The notes below the pieces were generated by a model. That model saw only the letters and a list, made by a program, of their open reading frames with translations. It did no database searches and was not told where the DNA came from. 64,000 nt of DNA from Chloromonas sp. AAM2 (lineage: Eukaryota > Chlorophyta > Chlorophyceae > Chlamydomonadales > Chlamydomonadaceae): the NCBI GenBank assembly GCA_004335635.1, contig QAXH01006782.1:4658-68657 (forward strand), given 5' to 3'. Every line of letters begins with the position of its first letter. Within the stretch, counting starts at the first letter, position 1. Positions 11,980 through 27,000 of the stretch are shown piece after piece. The translations under genes were made by a program, and so were the position numbers.

Positions 11980-12628
11980 GCTGCAGTACGTGCGGAGGCA
12001 GTTAGACCATCAGGCATACCAACACCTGATTGACACAGTGAAGGCACAGGTACCAGGGATCAGGAACATTATTGACAATTTCGCCGGGGACCTGGGGACC
12101 ATGACTGCGCGGCTGACTCAGTTACAAGCAGACGTAGCGCGACTATCAGCCCGTGTTAGTCAATTGGAGAAACAACTGGCTCACAAGAAGCAACGGGTCT
12201 TGCTGGGGGAGGTGGCTTTTATGCTGGATAAGGTGGCATGTGACTATGTCTCTCATGGGCAGAATACCTTCCGCCCTGGGACAACGATCAGCGAGCTGCG
12301 CACACGGGCGCGGGATGATGAGCTGACAGAGGACCTGAAGAGCAGATGGCTGCACTTTCGTGACTACGTCAGCAACAAGGGATGGTCTATTGGAGACTTG
12401 TGTACGATCAGCCACAACGTAAAGCAGCTGAGGCTGGACGCCGCCCACTCCAACAACATTGACAAGGCCAACGTGACGTTACCTCAACTACAGCAGTGGG
12501 CACAGCAGGAAGCCGAACCACAGCATCAGAGCGACATCCTGCAGTTTCTCGAGTTGGTTGCAAGCTTTGGACAGGATGGCAAGCCGCTTATGCCAGCTCA
12601 GGACTTGGATGCAGTGATACGTGGCTGA
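11980..12628 (+). CDS. Orphan coiled-coil protein, 5' end unresolved
   Basis: An open frame of about 215 codons ends at TGA 12626-12628. It can begin after a splice acceptor (TTGCTCACAG, exon from 11980). The frame is open further upstream only from a GTG, so an initiating exon is probably missing. Residues from about 40 to 75 form a heptad-rich coiled coil (LTQLQADVARLSARVSQLEK). A mixed helical domain follows with WLHFRDYVSNKGWSIGDLC and a Gln/Glu-rich end. No known family was recognised. The single long exon is unlike the fragmented genes around it, and it sits between two direct repeats. It could therefore be a mobile-element cargo or a recently acquired gene rather than a normal host gene. 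Its product cannot be assigned. Confidence 0.45.
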
Positions 12629-13361
12629 CACTCATAGGAATGCATGGATGATATGCTCAGCCCTGTGGCAGGGAATGCTGCCTGCAGCTCGTGAGAATGA
12701 ACTAGGTGTGTGCCGATGTTTGTATTGCAGCCCAATGTCGACTTTGTTGAACGATGCATGTTTAGCGTGCGGGGCTCATCCGTTATGACCCATTTACTGT
12801 GGCTGTCAGACCTGCCAATCTGACTGGGCAAGGCACCTGAATAAACCTGCTGTGCACCATGTTTGTCCCTCGTTCAGGATACGTGGTTTTCGGTGGGTTT
12901 TTGCATATACATGCAGCATCAGTCATTTTGTGTGCCGAGCTTGCACTGCTCAGTGTCTGCTGGACTCAGGCATGCATGGCATGAGCAGCGCAACACCAAC
13001 TGTGGAATGTGCTTTGGCAGGTTCATGAACCCGCCCCCTCCAAACAGGGTTCTTTTCTTCTTTTGGCATAGGACTCCCGACTCAGGTATTCATTTCGTAT
13101 GTGGTTGAAAGTCAACAGTGCAGTGCGTGGGCCATTTCTAGTCCTAGGCCAACGGGATGTGTAAATTCAGACCTTTCAGGGCGAGACTCAGCAAATTGTC
13201 CAAGATCCTACAAAAGACCAACGAAATTGTGGCAGTTTCAACGACTGTCAACGCCACATGGGGCATACACCCAAAAATCATCCATGATCCTCAAACTTCA
13301 TCTTTGCCTTTGTTTTCAGTGGTTTGATTTTTCCTGACACAGGGTGTAGTCACGACCCAGT

Positions 13362-13406
13362 ACAGTAGGCAGCCCTATTCTGGGTCGGCCCTGTTCTGGG
13401 TCGCTT
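13362..13406 (+). repeat. Right copy of a ~45-bp direct repeat with a small hairpin
   Basis: It matches 11241-11288 (ACAGTAGG ... GGGTCGGCCCTGTT ... TGGGTCGCTT). Just upstream CGACCCAG (13353-13360) faces CTGGGTCG inside the repeat (13379-13386), so this copy can form an 8-bp stem. Confidence 0.75.
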
Positions 13407-14014
13407 GACCATTTCTCTGCTATGACTGTGTCCTGACTTGGTTCAGCTGTATCTCATGCCTTGTCATATTCTGCTGTTTGAGTGGCCTGGTTTTTCAGGC
13501 GCTTTGCTTGGCCGCTGCTGCACTGTGTTGAGATTTGGTGGGCCCATGTGGGCACAAGCCCTCCACAAACTTGCCCTCTACAAGCCCTCTACAAGTTTGT
13601 CGGCGGGTGTGTGAACCATTCTGACCAGCCAGTACCTCATAAGTCGGGCCACCAAGTGTTCCAGCGCCATGAACCTTGGCACAGAAGCTGAGTATGTGAG
13701 TGTACTGTGTGATACCATGTTGGATGAACATGGCTGGGCATTTCAGTTTGCCATGTTTGACTGTGTCTTGAGCACATCCCATCACCTCGCCGTCTATCAC
13801 CTCGCCTCCTGCAGATTGTTGTCAGTCTCACACAACATTAAATTAACACCAAGAAGCCAACACCTGTGTGTGCCGACAACAGCTCTTGTGCCAGCATAGC
13901 TGTGCACTGTACACGAGCATTCCTGCTCAGTGACGATCGTGGTTAAATTCCCCTTTACTAGGCTGTAGCAGTGGATGCAGTGTTTGCTGCAGAAGTTCTA
14001 ATTTTATGCAGTGA

Positions 14015-14063
14015 AAAAATTGTCCATTTGCGTGGACGTGCTTCAAAAATTGTCCATTTGCGT
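14015..14063 (+). repeat. Duplicated AAAAATTGTCCATTTGCG motif
   Basis: The motif occurs twice, with starts 31 bp apart, in the non-coding stretch before the MYST gene. Its role is unknown. Confidence 0.75.
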
Positions 14064-14562
14064 TGTGTGGTGTGCACTCCCTCCTTGTAAGAACCAGTGT
14101 GCTTCTGCACCTGAACTGGCATTGAAGTGCTCCAGTACAGCAAGCCCTCAGGTGATTGGAAGGCCTGGTCACTCGAACTCTCCCCGCTTCAACCCTGCCA
14201 ACCAATTGCTTTTGGTAATCAGACGCTTCATCCATGAAGTTATGTCCCACATAGTTGACCTGGCTCTGGTCACGGATCCGAGCTGGGGCACGACATGCCA
14301 GATCCTTGGGTTTAACTATGTGTTAAAGAGCCCCTGCCTAGTGGGACTTGGGCAGCAGGCTGTTTGAAGTGCCCAGAATCATTTCAAGTCTCGTGGGAGC
14401 ACATATCTTAGACATGTTCTTGCCCGGATTCTGCGAGTGAGAGAAAGACCGGCATGTCCAACTCCAAGAAACCAGGGTTTTAACCGTTGTTGAAACCAAC
14501 GACTTCTGGGGCCGACCTTGCCCAGCTGTTCTTTGGCATATCTTACCTTTGCTTATTTCCCC

Positions 14563-18538
<3,976 letters not shown>

Positions 18539-19974
18539 GACAAGAGAAACTACTTTTGGACTGTCTGACAATCTGGCAACTGTTCTTGTACACTGTAATC
18601 GTGATGCGCTTGCTACTACCTGTCTCGCACTTACATCTGTATGTCCTGAAAAGGGCACACTGCCACTTTCTGGTCATCTGCAGCAGATGCAGTGACGATC
18701 TGTCAAGTATGTTTGGCTGCATTGCCGAACGCTTCCTAATGCCAACCATTATTGACACTGCTAGGCTTTGTAGAGGCACAAATGTGTTCATCACCATCAG
18801 GCATTTGCACATGCTGCTGCCCCTTGTGCATGAAGTGAGACTCTTGCAGCCCTGGTAGTGTCCAGATAGCCAACCATATTCAACACTGGCAGGCTTGCAG
18901 AGAGGCACGATGCACTTGACTCAAGCAAGGCTGGGCATTTTCCACTTTTCTGTTGTTTACAATCCCTGGTGGTTAACAGACTCACCATGGGGTGCGATTC
19001 CCGTTACAGCTAAGGTCAGTAGGCCGTTCGGAAATAGGCCCGCGAGCCGGTCACTTTGGCTTGATCAAGTGCGTGTAAGTTCACGTTCGGCACGATTGGT
19101 ATTAGAGTTCACGCTTGGCTTGGACTTACGTTTGGCACGATTGGATGCAAGTTTGCTGGCTGGACATGGTCCAGGGGCTGCTGTAGGTTCTTCGATCAAC
19201 GCTTGGAGGCTTACACGAGCTGACGCACTACAGGCGACCATCTTGTCTCGAATTTCGCTGAGCGTCAGGAATGAAAGGTCGTGCGTCAAAAGCACGCCAA
19301 GGCTGTACAAGCTTGTATGTATGGATACTACTGTGTGCACGATTTGATGCGCCCGCGACGATAGAATGCTCGCAAAGCCAAGGTTCGTCAGCACAGAATG
19401 TTATCTGAGGGATACACGGGCTGATGCACTACAGGCGATCATCAAAGCCAATGTAAAGTGCGCTAAAGTAAGTGGGCTATATTACCACTCGGAACAAGAT
19501 GAGATGCATGGTTCTCCGGAATCTCCGTCACGCGCAGCAAGCGACGGAAGATACAGGCCTTGATGAATGCCAACGCAGCTTCCAGCTCAGGCATAGTCAT
19601 GGACGATAGGCGTCATTGAAGCATGCATCGGGTCGGGGCTGGTGCGGAGCAAGGAGTCCTTCCTCGACGGCTTGCGTTGCACTAGCATGCCACAGCCTGG
19701 CTCAGCCACCGTGAAAGAAACACCACCAGCAGACCCATCGCGGTTCCGCAGTGACATGCCCACTGTCTGGTTGGTGGCGCTGCTCCCCCAACTGGAGCGC
19801 GACGCATGGTGGGGTGAAACACCTTGCGATATTCTTGGCATTGTTATGGGTTATTCTTTTGGCTGAAGAGGTTGCTATGTTTATATGGAATTGGAATATC
19901 ATTGTGTTACCTGGAACACGGTGTGGCAGATGACACTGACTCAACACCACACTTTTACCAACATGAAAACTTAG

Positions 19975-20070
19975 TATGGACGCACTCCTGAAAATACTAG
20001 TCCCACAGACAACTGACAGCCTCATCACGGTGCCACTGCCAAAACTGCCCCAGAACTGGCAAACTTCTTA
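19975..20070 (+). repeat. Dispersed repeat copy, same family as 10873-10990
   Basis: Homology to the reverse complement of 10873-10990 extends through an ACTAG core, TCATCACGG and GAACTGGCAAAC. It forms the left half of the interleaved inverted-repeat element. Confidence 0.65.
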
Positions 20071-20253
20071 CCATAAAAATACCTTCTGCATACTCAAAAA
20101 AGTCAGTCTGCGGGACGCGTGTCAACCGAAAAAACCCACCAGGCCTGCTTCGGGCCCGGGTCAACTTCAAAGGGGCACAAAATTGTCTGTGGGACTAGTA
20201 TTTTTGCGCAACTGCTCCAGAAAAGAAGAAGAAGTTTGCCGGTTCTGGGACAG
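19991..20253. mobile_element. Interleaved inverted-repeat element (MITE-like)
   Basis: Two inverted-repeat pairs overlap. The 22-mer at 19991-20012 (AAAATACTAGTCCCACAGAC and two more bases) is the exact reverse complement of 20183-20204. The 25-mer at 20045-20069 is the reverse complement of 20229-20253 with two mismatches. The order is x, y, x-inverted, y-inverted rather than a simple palindrome. No coding capacity is present. A non-autonomous DNA transposon, or an inverted tandem copy of the dispersed repeat family, would both fit. Confidence 0.6.
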
Positions 20254-21384
20254 TACCAGGAACCAGTGTTGGTGCTGGGTGTTGCAGTTGTAACGTATTA
20301 TGCAGCTTGTGTGTGCTGGCACATAGCTGAGAACACGTATCAGTGAAAAAGCAGCAGCTGGCATGCAGCTGGAGCAGGTTGCTACAGCAACAACTGATGC
20401 GTATGACTTGTGCATGGTGGTTCGGACATGACAGGATGGAGCATGGAGTCATCACTGTCATCTCCAACATGTGGCAGGTCAGGAAGTTTGTTTCAGATGC
20501 TGATCAGCGACAGCCATGGCGCCTCAAGGCTGGCAGGGCTATCTGTTGAATGTCTAGCACTGGCGAGGCGCATGTTATCCTTTGAACATACATACACTTG
20601 AGTTGTTGACACATTACTTGCAAGCCAAGGGCAAGGGGCTGGAACAACCTGGCACATGTCGTGACCAAGGCTAGCACAAATCGACGGCCCAGGAAAGCAA
20701 GCCACCTAGTCAAAGGTTGAACAACGTCAGACAGGTGCCATGAACCTGCTCACTGCGCTGAGATGCTTACAGCGCTAATTCGTTAACGAAATTCCAATCA
20801 AGGCAAGTATGAAAACAATGTCTGTTCAGCTAGCTGCCAGCCAAGCTTGAGCCCGCCTGAGCAGAGCCTGTGGTGTTTGCTGTTTGCACGGACAAAAGCA
20901 CAGTCATGGATGGAACAGTTGTCCCTGACTACTCAATCCGACCACCAGACTGGCTGATCGTGAACTTCAGCAGGCGCATGTGCATCAAACCCGCAAAATG
21001 ACAGATGAGAGTGTCTCTACAAGGTTGCATACAATCGCAAAATAAAGGAAATGCTCAATGCAGCATGGGTAGAGTGGCTGATAGGCTATGGGGAAGGGTG
21101 GACCACTGCTGTGTGTGTGTGACATGCAACTGACTGGGTGGGCGGTTGGTTAGATATCGTGCTGGATACCAATCGGGCAAGGCGCATGTTTGATGTGCAT
21201 GTCCCAAAACTATATGGTCAGGCCTGATTATGTGCTGATAACCAGGGCCATGGTGCGGGCTTGTGGCAATCTGGCGATCTGGTTCACGAGCAGTCAAGAA
21301 CAAGCATGCAGCATGTGCGTGTTGTCCGGCAACCAGTATGTACCCTGTTCAGCACGCATCAGGCATACCAAACCCACCATCAGG

Positions 21385-21455
21385 CGTCAACACGACTCGA
21401 ACCTGTGACCGAGTTGGCTTTTGGCTGCCAAAGCGACCACTTGGCCATGAGCAAT
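21385..21455 (-). repeat. tRNA-like sequence, probably a SINE head or tRNA relic
   Basis: On the minus strand there is an A-box-like TGGCCAAGTGGTCGC (21447-21433) and, about 40 bp on, a B-box-like ACAGGTTCGAGTC. One T-stem pair is mismatched, the anticodon loop would have eight bases, and the acceptor ends do not pair. It therefore does not look like a working tRNA gene. A tRNA-derived short retroelement is the likelier reading. Confidence 0.45.
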
Positions 21456-21683
21456 TCCATCATTCAGATACAAGGTGAGCACTGGCTGGTCAATTACACC
21501 GAGACAGTTGCCGCATGATACGGCGCAGGTTAGAGACCGCTCTGTTAGAGGGCAGCTTTGTCACAGGGCAGCTGCGTGCTGCGTGAGGTGCGCCACTGCA
21601 GCTGGTAATGTGCTCCAAACGCACTGCTGATGCTGAACTGCGTCCCTCTTGGTAGGCGTAATGCGGTAGACTGTTCCACGTCT

Positions 21684-22903
21684 TCAGAACTCCTTGGGCG
21701 TGGTTGTGACATTGCTCCCAAAGCCCTTGGTCTTGTCTCGCTTGGCCTGGAATGACTTTTTCAAAGACAGGGCCATCAGCTCGTCACTCTCCTTGTCCTT
21801 GTCCGCCCTGAAACACAGCAAGAAGGAAGAGGACAACACAGTATGGCTGTTCAAAAGCAACACTTGTCAACTCAACGGTGTCCCAGGTCATGGAGCATAT
21901 ACCTGCCTAACACAACCAGTCAACCACCCTGCCCTAAATATCATGCCAGTCAGGTTGGTATGCACCCTCTTCTGCCCCTTGTGCACGAGCATGCGACCAC
22001 CTTGCTGTCACGGAGTCGGTACTGCCTTGCAAGCTGTCCAAAGGAGGCGTCAGATTTGCTTTGGCAATCTGCACCCTGGCCTTTGACCTGGCCGGGAAGT
22101 GCTGCCCTCTATCAGTACCACCTACTTGTCAGTCGAGCCGGCTTTAGGAGGCTTGAGAGCCGCCTCTTTGTCTGCTGTTTCCTGGCGGCTATCAAAAAAC
22201 TGCCCCAAGGAAAGATAAGCGACCTGTACATGCAAAGCAAACAGGGCACAAAAAAACTGTGGGCAAAAAAAGCCATGTGCCATTCACAACCTGTGCATCA
22301 CGAACGTGGCTGTGTATCAGGAACCAACAGTCCCAGGATTCAAGTAGCATTCCCAGCAGCAGCAGCATCCGTAGTTTGGGAGCATCAACACAGTGTTGTC
22401 TAGCTCCATGTAGTCTATTCTCTGCTCGCAACTCCTGTTTGCTTCGTTGCGTGCATCAAGTGGCAGGCAACAGCATGCGGTGGCAAAGACTTTTGACCCA
22501 GAGCTCAAGGACTCACCCCTAAGGTGACAATGGTCAGCATGGCTATTACGCCAGTGAAGATGATGCTGACAACGAAATCATAGCTTGACTGCTCCTGTGC
22601 CACGGCTGCTAAGACGCCGCTTGCTGACTGGGCTGCTTCTGTTGACTCCACGATGGCTTCGTCATCAGCTGCCCAAGCCGGAAGAACTGACAGAAATGAG
22701 GCAGCTCCTGCCATGGCCATGATGGGTGCCCATGTGGTCGATGGTGCTGGCGTGTCGTCATGGCTCTTAATGATAGGACCTTGAGCAGGCTCTTGCACTT
22801 GAGAAATTGCCGCTGGCATCACCGCGCATCTGGCTCTCCGGCAAGGCCGCACGGTGGCAAGACGCCCAGAAGTGCTCGCCGCGTGCAAGCCCAGAGCGGA
22901 CAT
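21684..22903 (-). CDS. Predicted plastid-targeted single-pass membrane protein
   Basis: Four exons (22903-22517, 22223-22126, 22033-22001, 21807-21684) sum to 642 nt, giving 213 residues with consistent phase. The first ~50 residues are rich in Ala, Ser and Arg without acidic residues, as in a chloroplast transit peptide (MSALGLHAASTSGRLATVRP). A second hydrophobic stretch ends in LPAWAADDEA, resembling a thylakoid-lumen processing site. One strong transmembrane segment follows (FVVSIIFTGVIAMLTIVTLG), then YLSLGQFFDSRQ and a charged Lys/Asp-rich C-terminal tail ending PKEF. I infer insertion in the thylakoid or inner envelope with a stromal tail. I cannot name the family. It is head-to-head with the SHPRH-like gene and tail-to-tail with the MYST gene. 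Confidence 0.65.
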
Positions 22904-24014
22904 TTCAAACGTGAGTTGGAATGGCAATCTCAATCCCTTCAACGTTCGCTGCCGCAGCGCCTGGCAGGGGATGGAACCACTTACGAACGTTGCCGGATCT
23001 GCTGGACACGTGCAAATCTCACTATTTTCAAAGTGAGTGGTGTGGCTGTTCGCCGAACTGTGTGTCGTAAATGCTGGGCTTGGTATTATTGCACCACTGG
23101 ACCCATGGCCCGCACAAGTCCAGGCCGCAACATGCAGTTCAAGCGTCAGAGCCAAGCCCAGTCTGTGAGCGACCAACGATGTCCAAAACGCAAGGCCGAA
23201 GTCCCTTCGTGTCTGAAGGACCCTCAGCCTTGCTCCCTGGGGGGGGGCATCGCTTCTCTTTAAGAAACCTCACGCTCTCATTGTCGATCCCAGGATTGGT
23301 TCATGCTCAACAGTGCATGCCTTGCCTTGGCTTGGCTTGCCTGGAGCCTACATCTGCAGTGCGTATTCCTGCTGTTGCCCTGCGCAGCCGTGCTGTGCTG
23401 TACAAACTGGATAAAGCTTATCGTGTCTCCGTCCACACGAAAGTCAAACACAAAACAGAGATGACTCGCAACACAGTTCTTTCGTTTGAGCAGACGAAGC
23501 AGTAGTGTGACCTCACAATCTGCAAAACACTACTGGTCAACGTTAAAGTCAATCATGGCGTTGCCGTCGGTCAACCTGCCGGTTCTTGCTGCAATCATTT
23601 CCGAACTAATACGAAGGGTGGCGAAGACGCCCTGGATGCGAGGCGCTGGAGCATGGAACAAAGCCGTCGACTAGGGCTTGCACGTTTTTGAGACGTTGCA
23701 TGACGAGAGGCGGGCAATTTCAACTGTGGACAGTCCAGACCAGATTAACATGACATACTTGTAATGGAGGCTGAGACGAGCAGCCTGGAGGCTGCAGAGA
23801 AGGATGAACTGGAGGCTGGGAGCATACGCCTGCCCTTCGTATGGTGGGTGTGAGTGCACGCCTAGCTGATGTGCACCGTCCTAACAGCCTACCTTGAGAG
23901 ACGTTGAGCAACGAAGTTTTCATAGACCAGCAAAGGGCTTGACATTTGCCGCTGCCCACACGCATCACATCCTGCCCACTATCATCATGCTTTCCTGCAC
24001 TTGCATATCCACAG
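22904..24014. promoter_or_regulatory. Divergent upstream region; possible first SHPRH exon
   Basis: This 1.1 kb separates the start of the membrane-protein gene from the first solid exon of the SHPRH-like gene. An ATG at 23555 opens a short frame beginning MALPSVNLPVLAAIISELIR that could be the initiating exon. No donor in it gives the required phase, so another exon would be needed. No other feature was recognised. Confidence 0.4.
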
Positions 24015-27000
24015 GTCCAGCAGTGCACCGGCCACCTTGAAGGCTGAGGGCAGCCTAGAGGACCTCCAAGTGACCGTACAGCCTCGCAGGCTTGCCAAGA
24101 CTGCTCCTGTGCTCAGCCTTACCAACAAGGTACACAAATGATCCCACAACATGACTACCACGCATGCTCCAGATTTTGGCCACACTCCAATTGACATCGG
24201 ACATTTCCATTCTAAAGTGGTTTGAAGAAGACCAAGTATGAATCACAAACATTGACAAGCCTATGTAATGGGCCTTGCGCCACCGCTTGTCTGAGAATGG
24301 CCTCACGTTCTGGCCGCACGTTCTGATCACATATGCCAATAGTCGGCCACCAATTGCTGGCAGGCACCTCACTGCGGCCATAGAATTGTACTTGGCACAG
24401 TATCATTTATGAACCTGCTTGCGTGTTGTCTCCTGTAAGCAAGTAAGTTTCCGGAACCAGGATCTTGAACCAGGGCATCCGACAACAAGCAGTGTGTCTT
24501 GATATCCTGTAAAATTGCTGTGAAAGAGCTGTTACGCCGCCCTTGCACACTTCATGCTGTGACCTTTCAGGATGACCATCCAATCCTTCTAGCGGAGTGC
24601 TTTAAAGAGCTTCTGATACACCTTGCCGACCAAGCAGGTGTTCCCAATTGGCTGCTGCCATGCCTCAGCTCGCTATCACCCCACCTTCACCTGGAAGTGC
24701 AGTCAGCAGAGCGATCACCACCCAGCATGTGCGACCAGATGCTACAAGGGCAACCCATGCAAACACCATGCAATGGCGACTTGGCTGGGGTGTTTGACGC
24801 TGAGGGACCCAGAAAGCGACCGCGTTTGGCTGGCATGCAGCATGCGCTGAGTGGGCAGCAGTTGCAGGATCTACAGGCACATGGAATGCTGTGGGTCAAG
24901 GTCAAGATCAGCCTAAAGGCTGCCTTCTTCTTCAGCGTTGCAGTAGCTGGTGATGAGGGGGATGGTGCTTCAGAAGATGGAACCATGGCCTGCGCTGCTG
25001 GAAAATACGTGGTGCAGCTACTGACAGAGCACTTGCAGCGCCGCAAGGGTTTGGATGACCCAGCTGCACATGCTAGTAACGGCAGCACTGGCGCCACTGG
25101 CAGTGTTGCTGCAGATGGGTTCGACAATGGCGTGGGAGCAGCAGCTGTGAATGGCGCGCATGGGTCTGCTCCGGTGATCACAGAGGACGGGCAGGAGAGC
25201 TGGGTGCCCGCTGACAGGGCGACTGAGCAGGGCCACAGCGTGCATGACGAGGTGTTTGAAATCGCACGGCCCAGGGGCTGGACTGCTGAGCTACCTGACC
25301 CACCAGGTGTGTGCTCTGGGTGTGTGGTTGGATGTGTGTATGAGCGTTGATGTGCTTTACGTGAAGGTGGTAGAGTGTGTAGACCGTGCGGTCTGGTTGG
25401 GTGTTTAGAGCTGCGCTGAGGTGGCTGCCACATTTAAAGCTAGGTGATTCTGGTGCTTGCTCCACAATGCCAGTGCCAGCTGTGGCGTCCTTGAAAGGGG
25501 TTAGCAGGAACTGTTATGCTTGTTCGCTGGCACACGTTGCACTGCGTTGTGTGTGGCTGCACGCGTGCCAGGGCTCAAGTGTCAGCTGTACCGGTACCAG
25601 CGACGGGCGCTGGCCTGGATGGCCTGGCGGGAGAGCAGCACAGGGCCCGGCCTGCCCCATGACAGTTCTGCACCTGAATCAAACAGCAGTTCAAATGGTG
25701 TGCAACAGTCTGCTGTAGCAGCAGAAGCTGGAAGGGCGGCTGAGATGGGAAATGGACTGCCATATGCAACAGCTGGAAGGGTGGCCGAAGTATGCCTTGG
25801 ACACCCGTACGCGGGTGCACTAAAGGGAGTCAGACCGCCCTCCGGTTGGCCCGGGGACAGTCGAGCGCACCTGATGTGGAAGCAAGTGCAGCTGCAGGTA
25901 TGACAAGGGCTTGCTAGGCCAAGATCACAATTTCAGCCAAAGGTGATAACTGATGTACACGTTCATATGTTATGACGTTGTGCGTTGCAGCTGCACGTGG
26001 TAATGTGTTTAATGGTTGAGTTGGACGGAATCTGCTTTGGCTGATAGCACCCAAAAGTGCAACAGGGATGGGTGAAGGGATGCAAGCATTCATCATCCAT
26101 CTATGCCCGCCCCTCCTTTGTCAAGATAGGCCAAGCTGTTGCACAGCTCCTGAGTATGCTTGCACATCCTTGCTGTCAGAATGTCCTGTATGCATGCATC
26201 CCAGCATATGCATGCAAATGGTCACATTGACCATTGCTTGCAATTGTTCGGTTGTTTGTGCGCACAGAGCGGGCACGTGGTCTGGTTGAACCCGTGGGAG
26301 GGTCTGGCTGCCCGCACCCTGCCACAACTGGACTTGACGCCGCTCAGGGGAGGGATGCTGTGCGATGAGATGGTGAGGTACAACGTGCTGTACAATACAT
26401 CACCCAACCTGAAGTGTAGTTAGTTGGATTCATGCGGCATGGTGGAGAGACCCTTCTATGCATTCAAGGCCACAACATCTTCGCAGACGGCCTGCCTTAG
26501 GCCTAGCCGACACCCTAAGTACCGTGCTGCTACTCAACTGGCATGCGAGCCTTGAACCTTCTTCTCAATGTATGGCTCAAACGGACATGTCCATAGTCGA
26601 CAGACCGCTTCATGCGTGGAAGGCGCCCTGTTGACAGCCCAGTCTGCTCACAAACGATCTGGCTGTAGATTGTGGACAGTACCTGTAGTTGCAAGCTTTG
26701 TGCGATGCCTGCCATCACGGTGAGGCATCAAGGTACTAATCACGCTTCAACTTGTGCACCTGTTATCATTGCAGGGACTGGGCAAGACAGTTGAGGTCAT
26801 TGCCCTGATGCTGGCCCATCCAGCGCCCCTGCCAGCCCAGCCACGGCCGCCTGCCACACCCAAACAGCCAGAACCTTCCAGCACAAGCAGCAAGAGTGCA
26901 CAAGGCACGCTCGGCCCCAACAACACAGCTGCGCCCCCTGCTAATGGCACAGCGAAGACTGCTGAGACTTCACCACCTTCCACTGCCCATGGACATCATG

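Larger units (their letters stand above)
12629..14562. other. Spacer without a recognised gene
   Basis: Open frames of 60-118 codons exist on both strands, but none has a domain or splice pattern. The stretch contains the right copy of the 45-bp direct repeat and a short duplicated 18-19-mer at 14015-14063. The promoter of the MYST gene should lie in its last few hundred bases. Confidence 0.4.
18539..21683. other. 3.1-kb tail-to-tail spacer, repeat-rich
   Basis: This is the longest gene-free stretch. It holds the interleaved inverted-repeat element at 19991-20253, the tRNA-like element at 21385-21455, and a direct repeat of about 22 bp (CTGAYGCACTACAGGCGAYC) near 19221 and 19422. Open frames on both strands up to about 110 codons show no convincing domain. 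The 3' untranslated regions of the MYST and membrane-protein genes lie at its ends. Confidence 0.5.

Noticed and set aside
19065..19394. Minus-strand 109-codon frame with LGVLLTHDLSFLTLSEIRDK
   Set aside because: It looked like the end of a reverse transcriptase, but no second RT motif follows and the similarity is too short to support a mobile element.
21385..21455. Functional tRNA gene
   Set aside because: The acceptor stem does not pair, the anticodon loop has eight bases and the T stem has a mismatch.
22122..22223. Stop codon TAG at 22124-22122 as the end of the plastid membrane protein
   Set aside because: The frame does reach this stop, but a GTAGGT donor two codon positions earlier links in phase to two further exons with a coherent charged tail. 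The shorter form could still be an alternative product.
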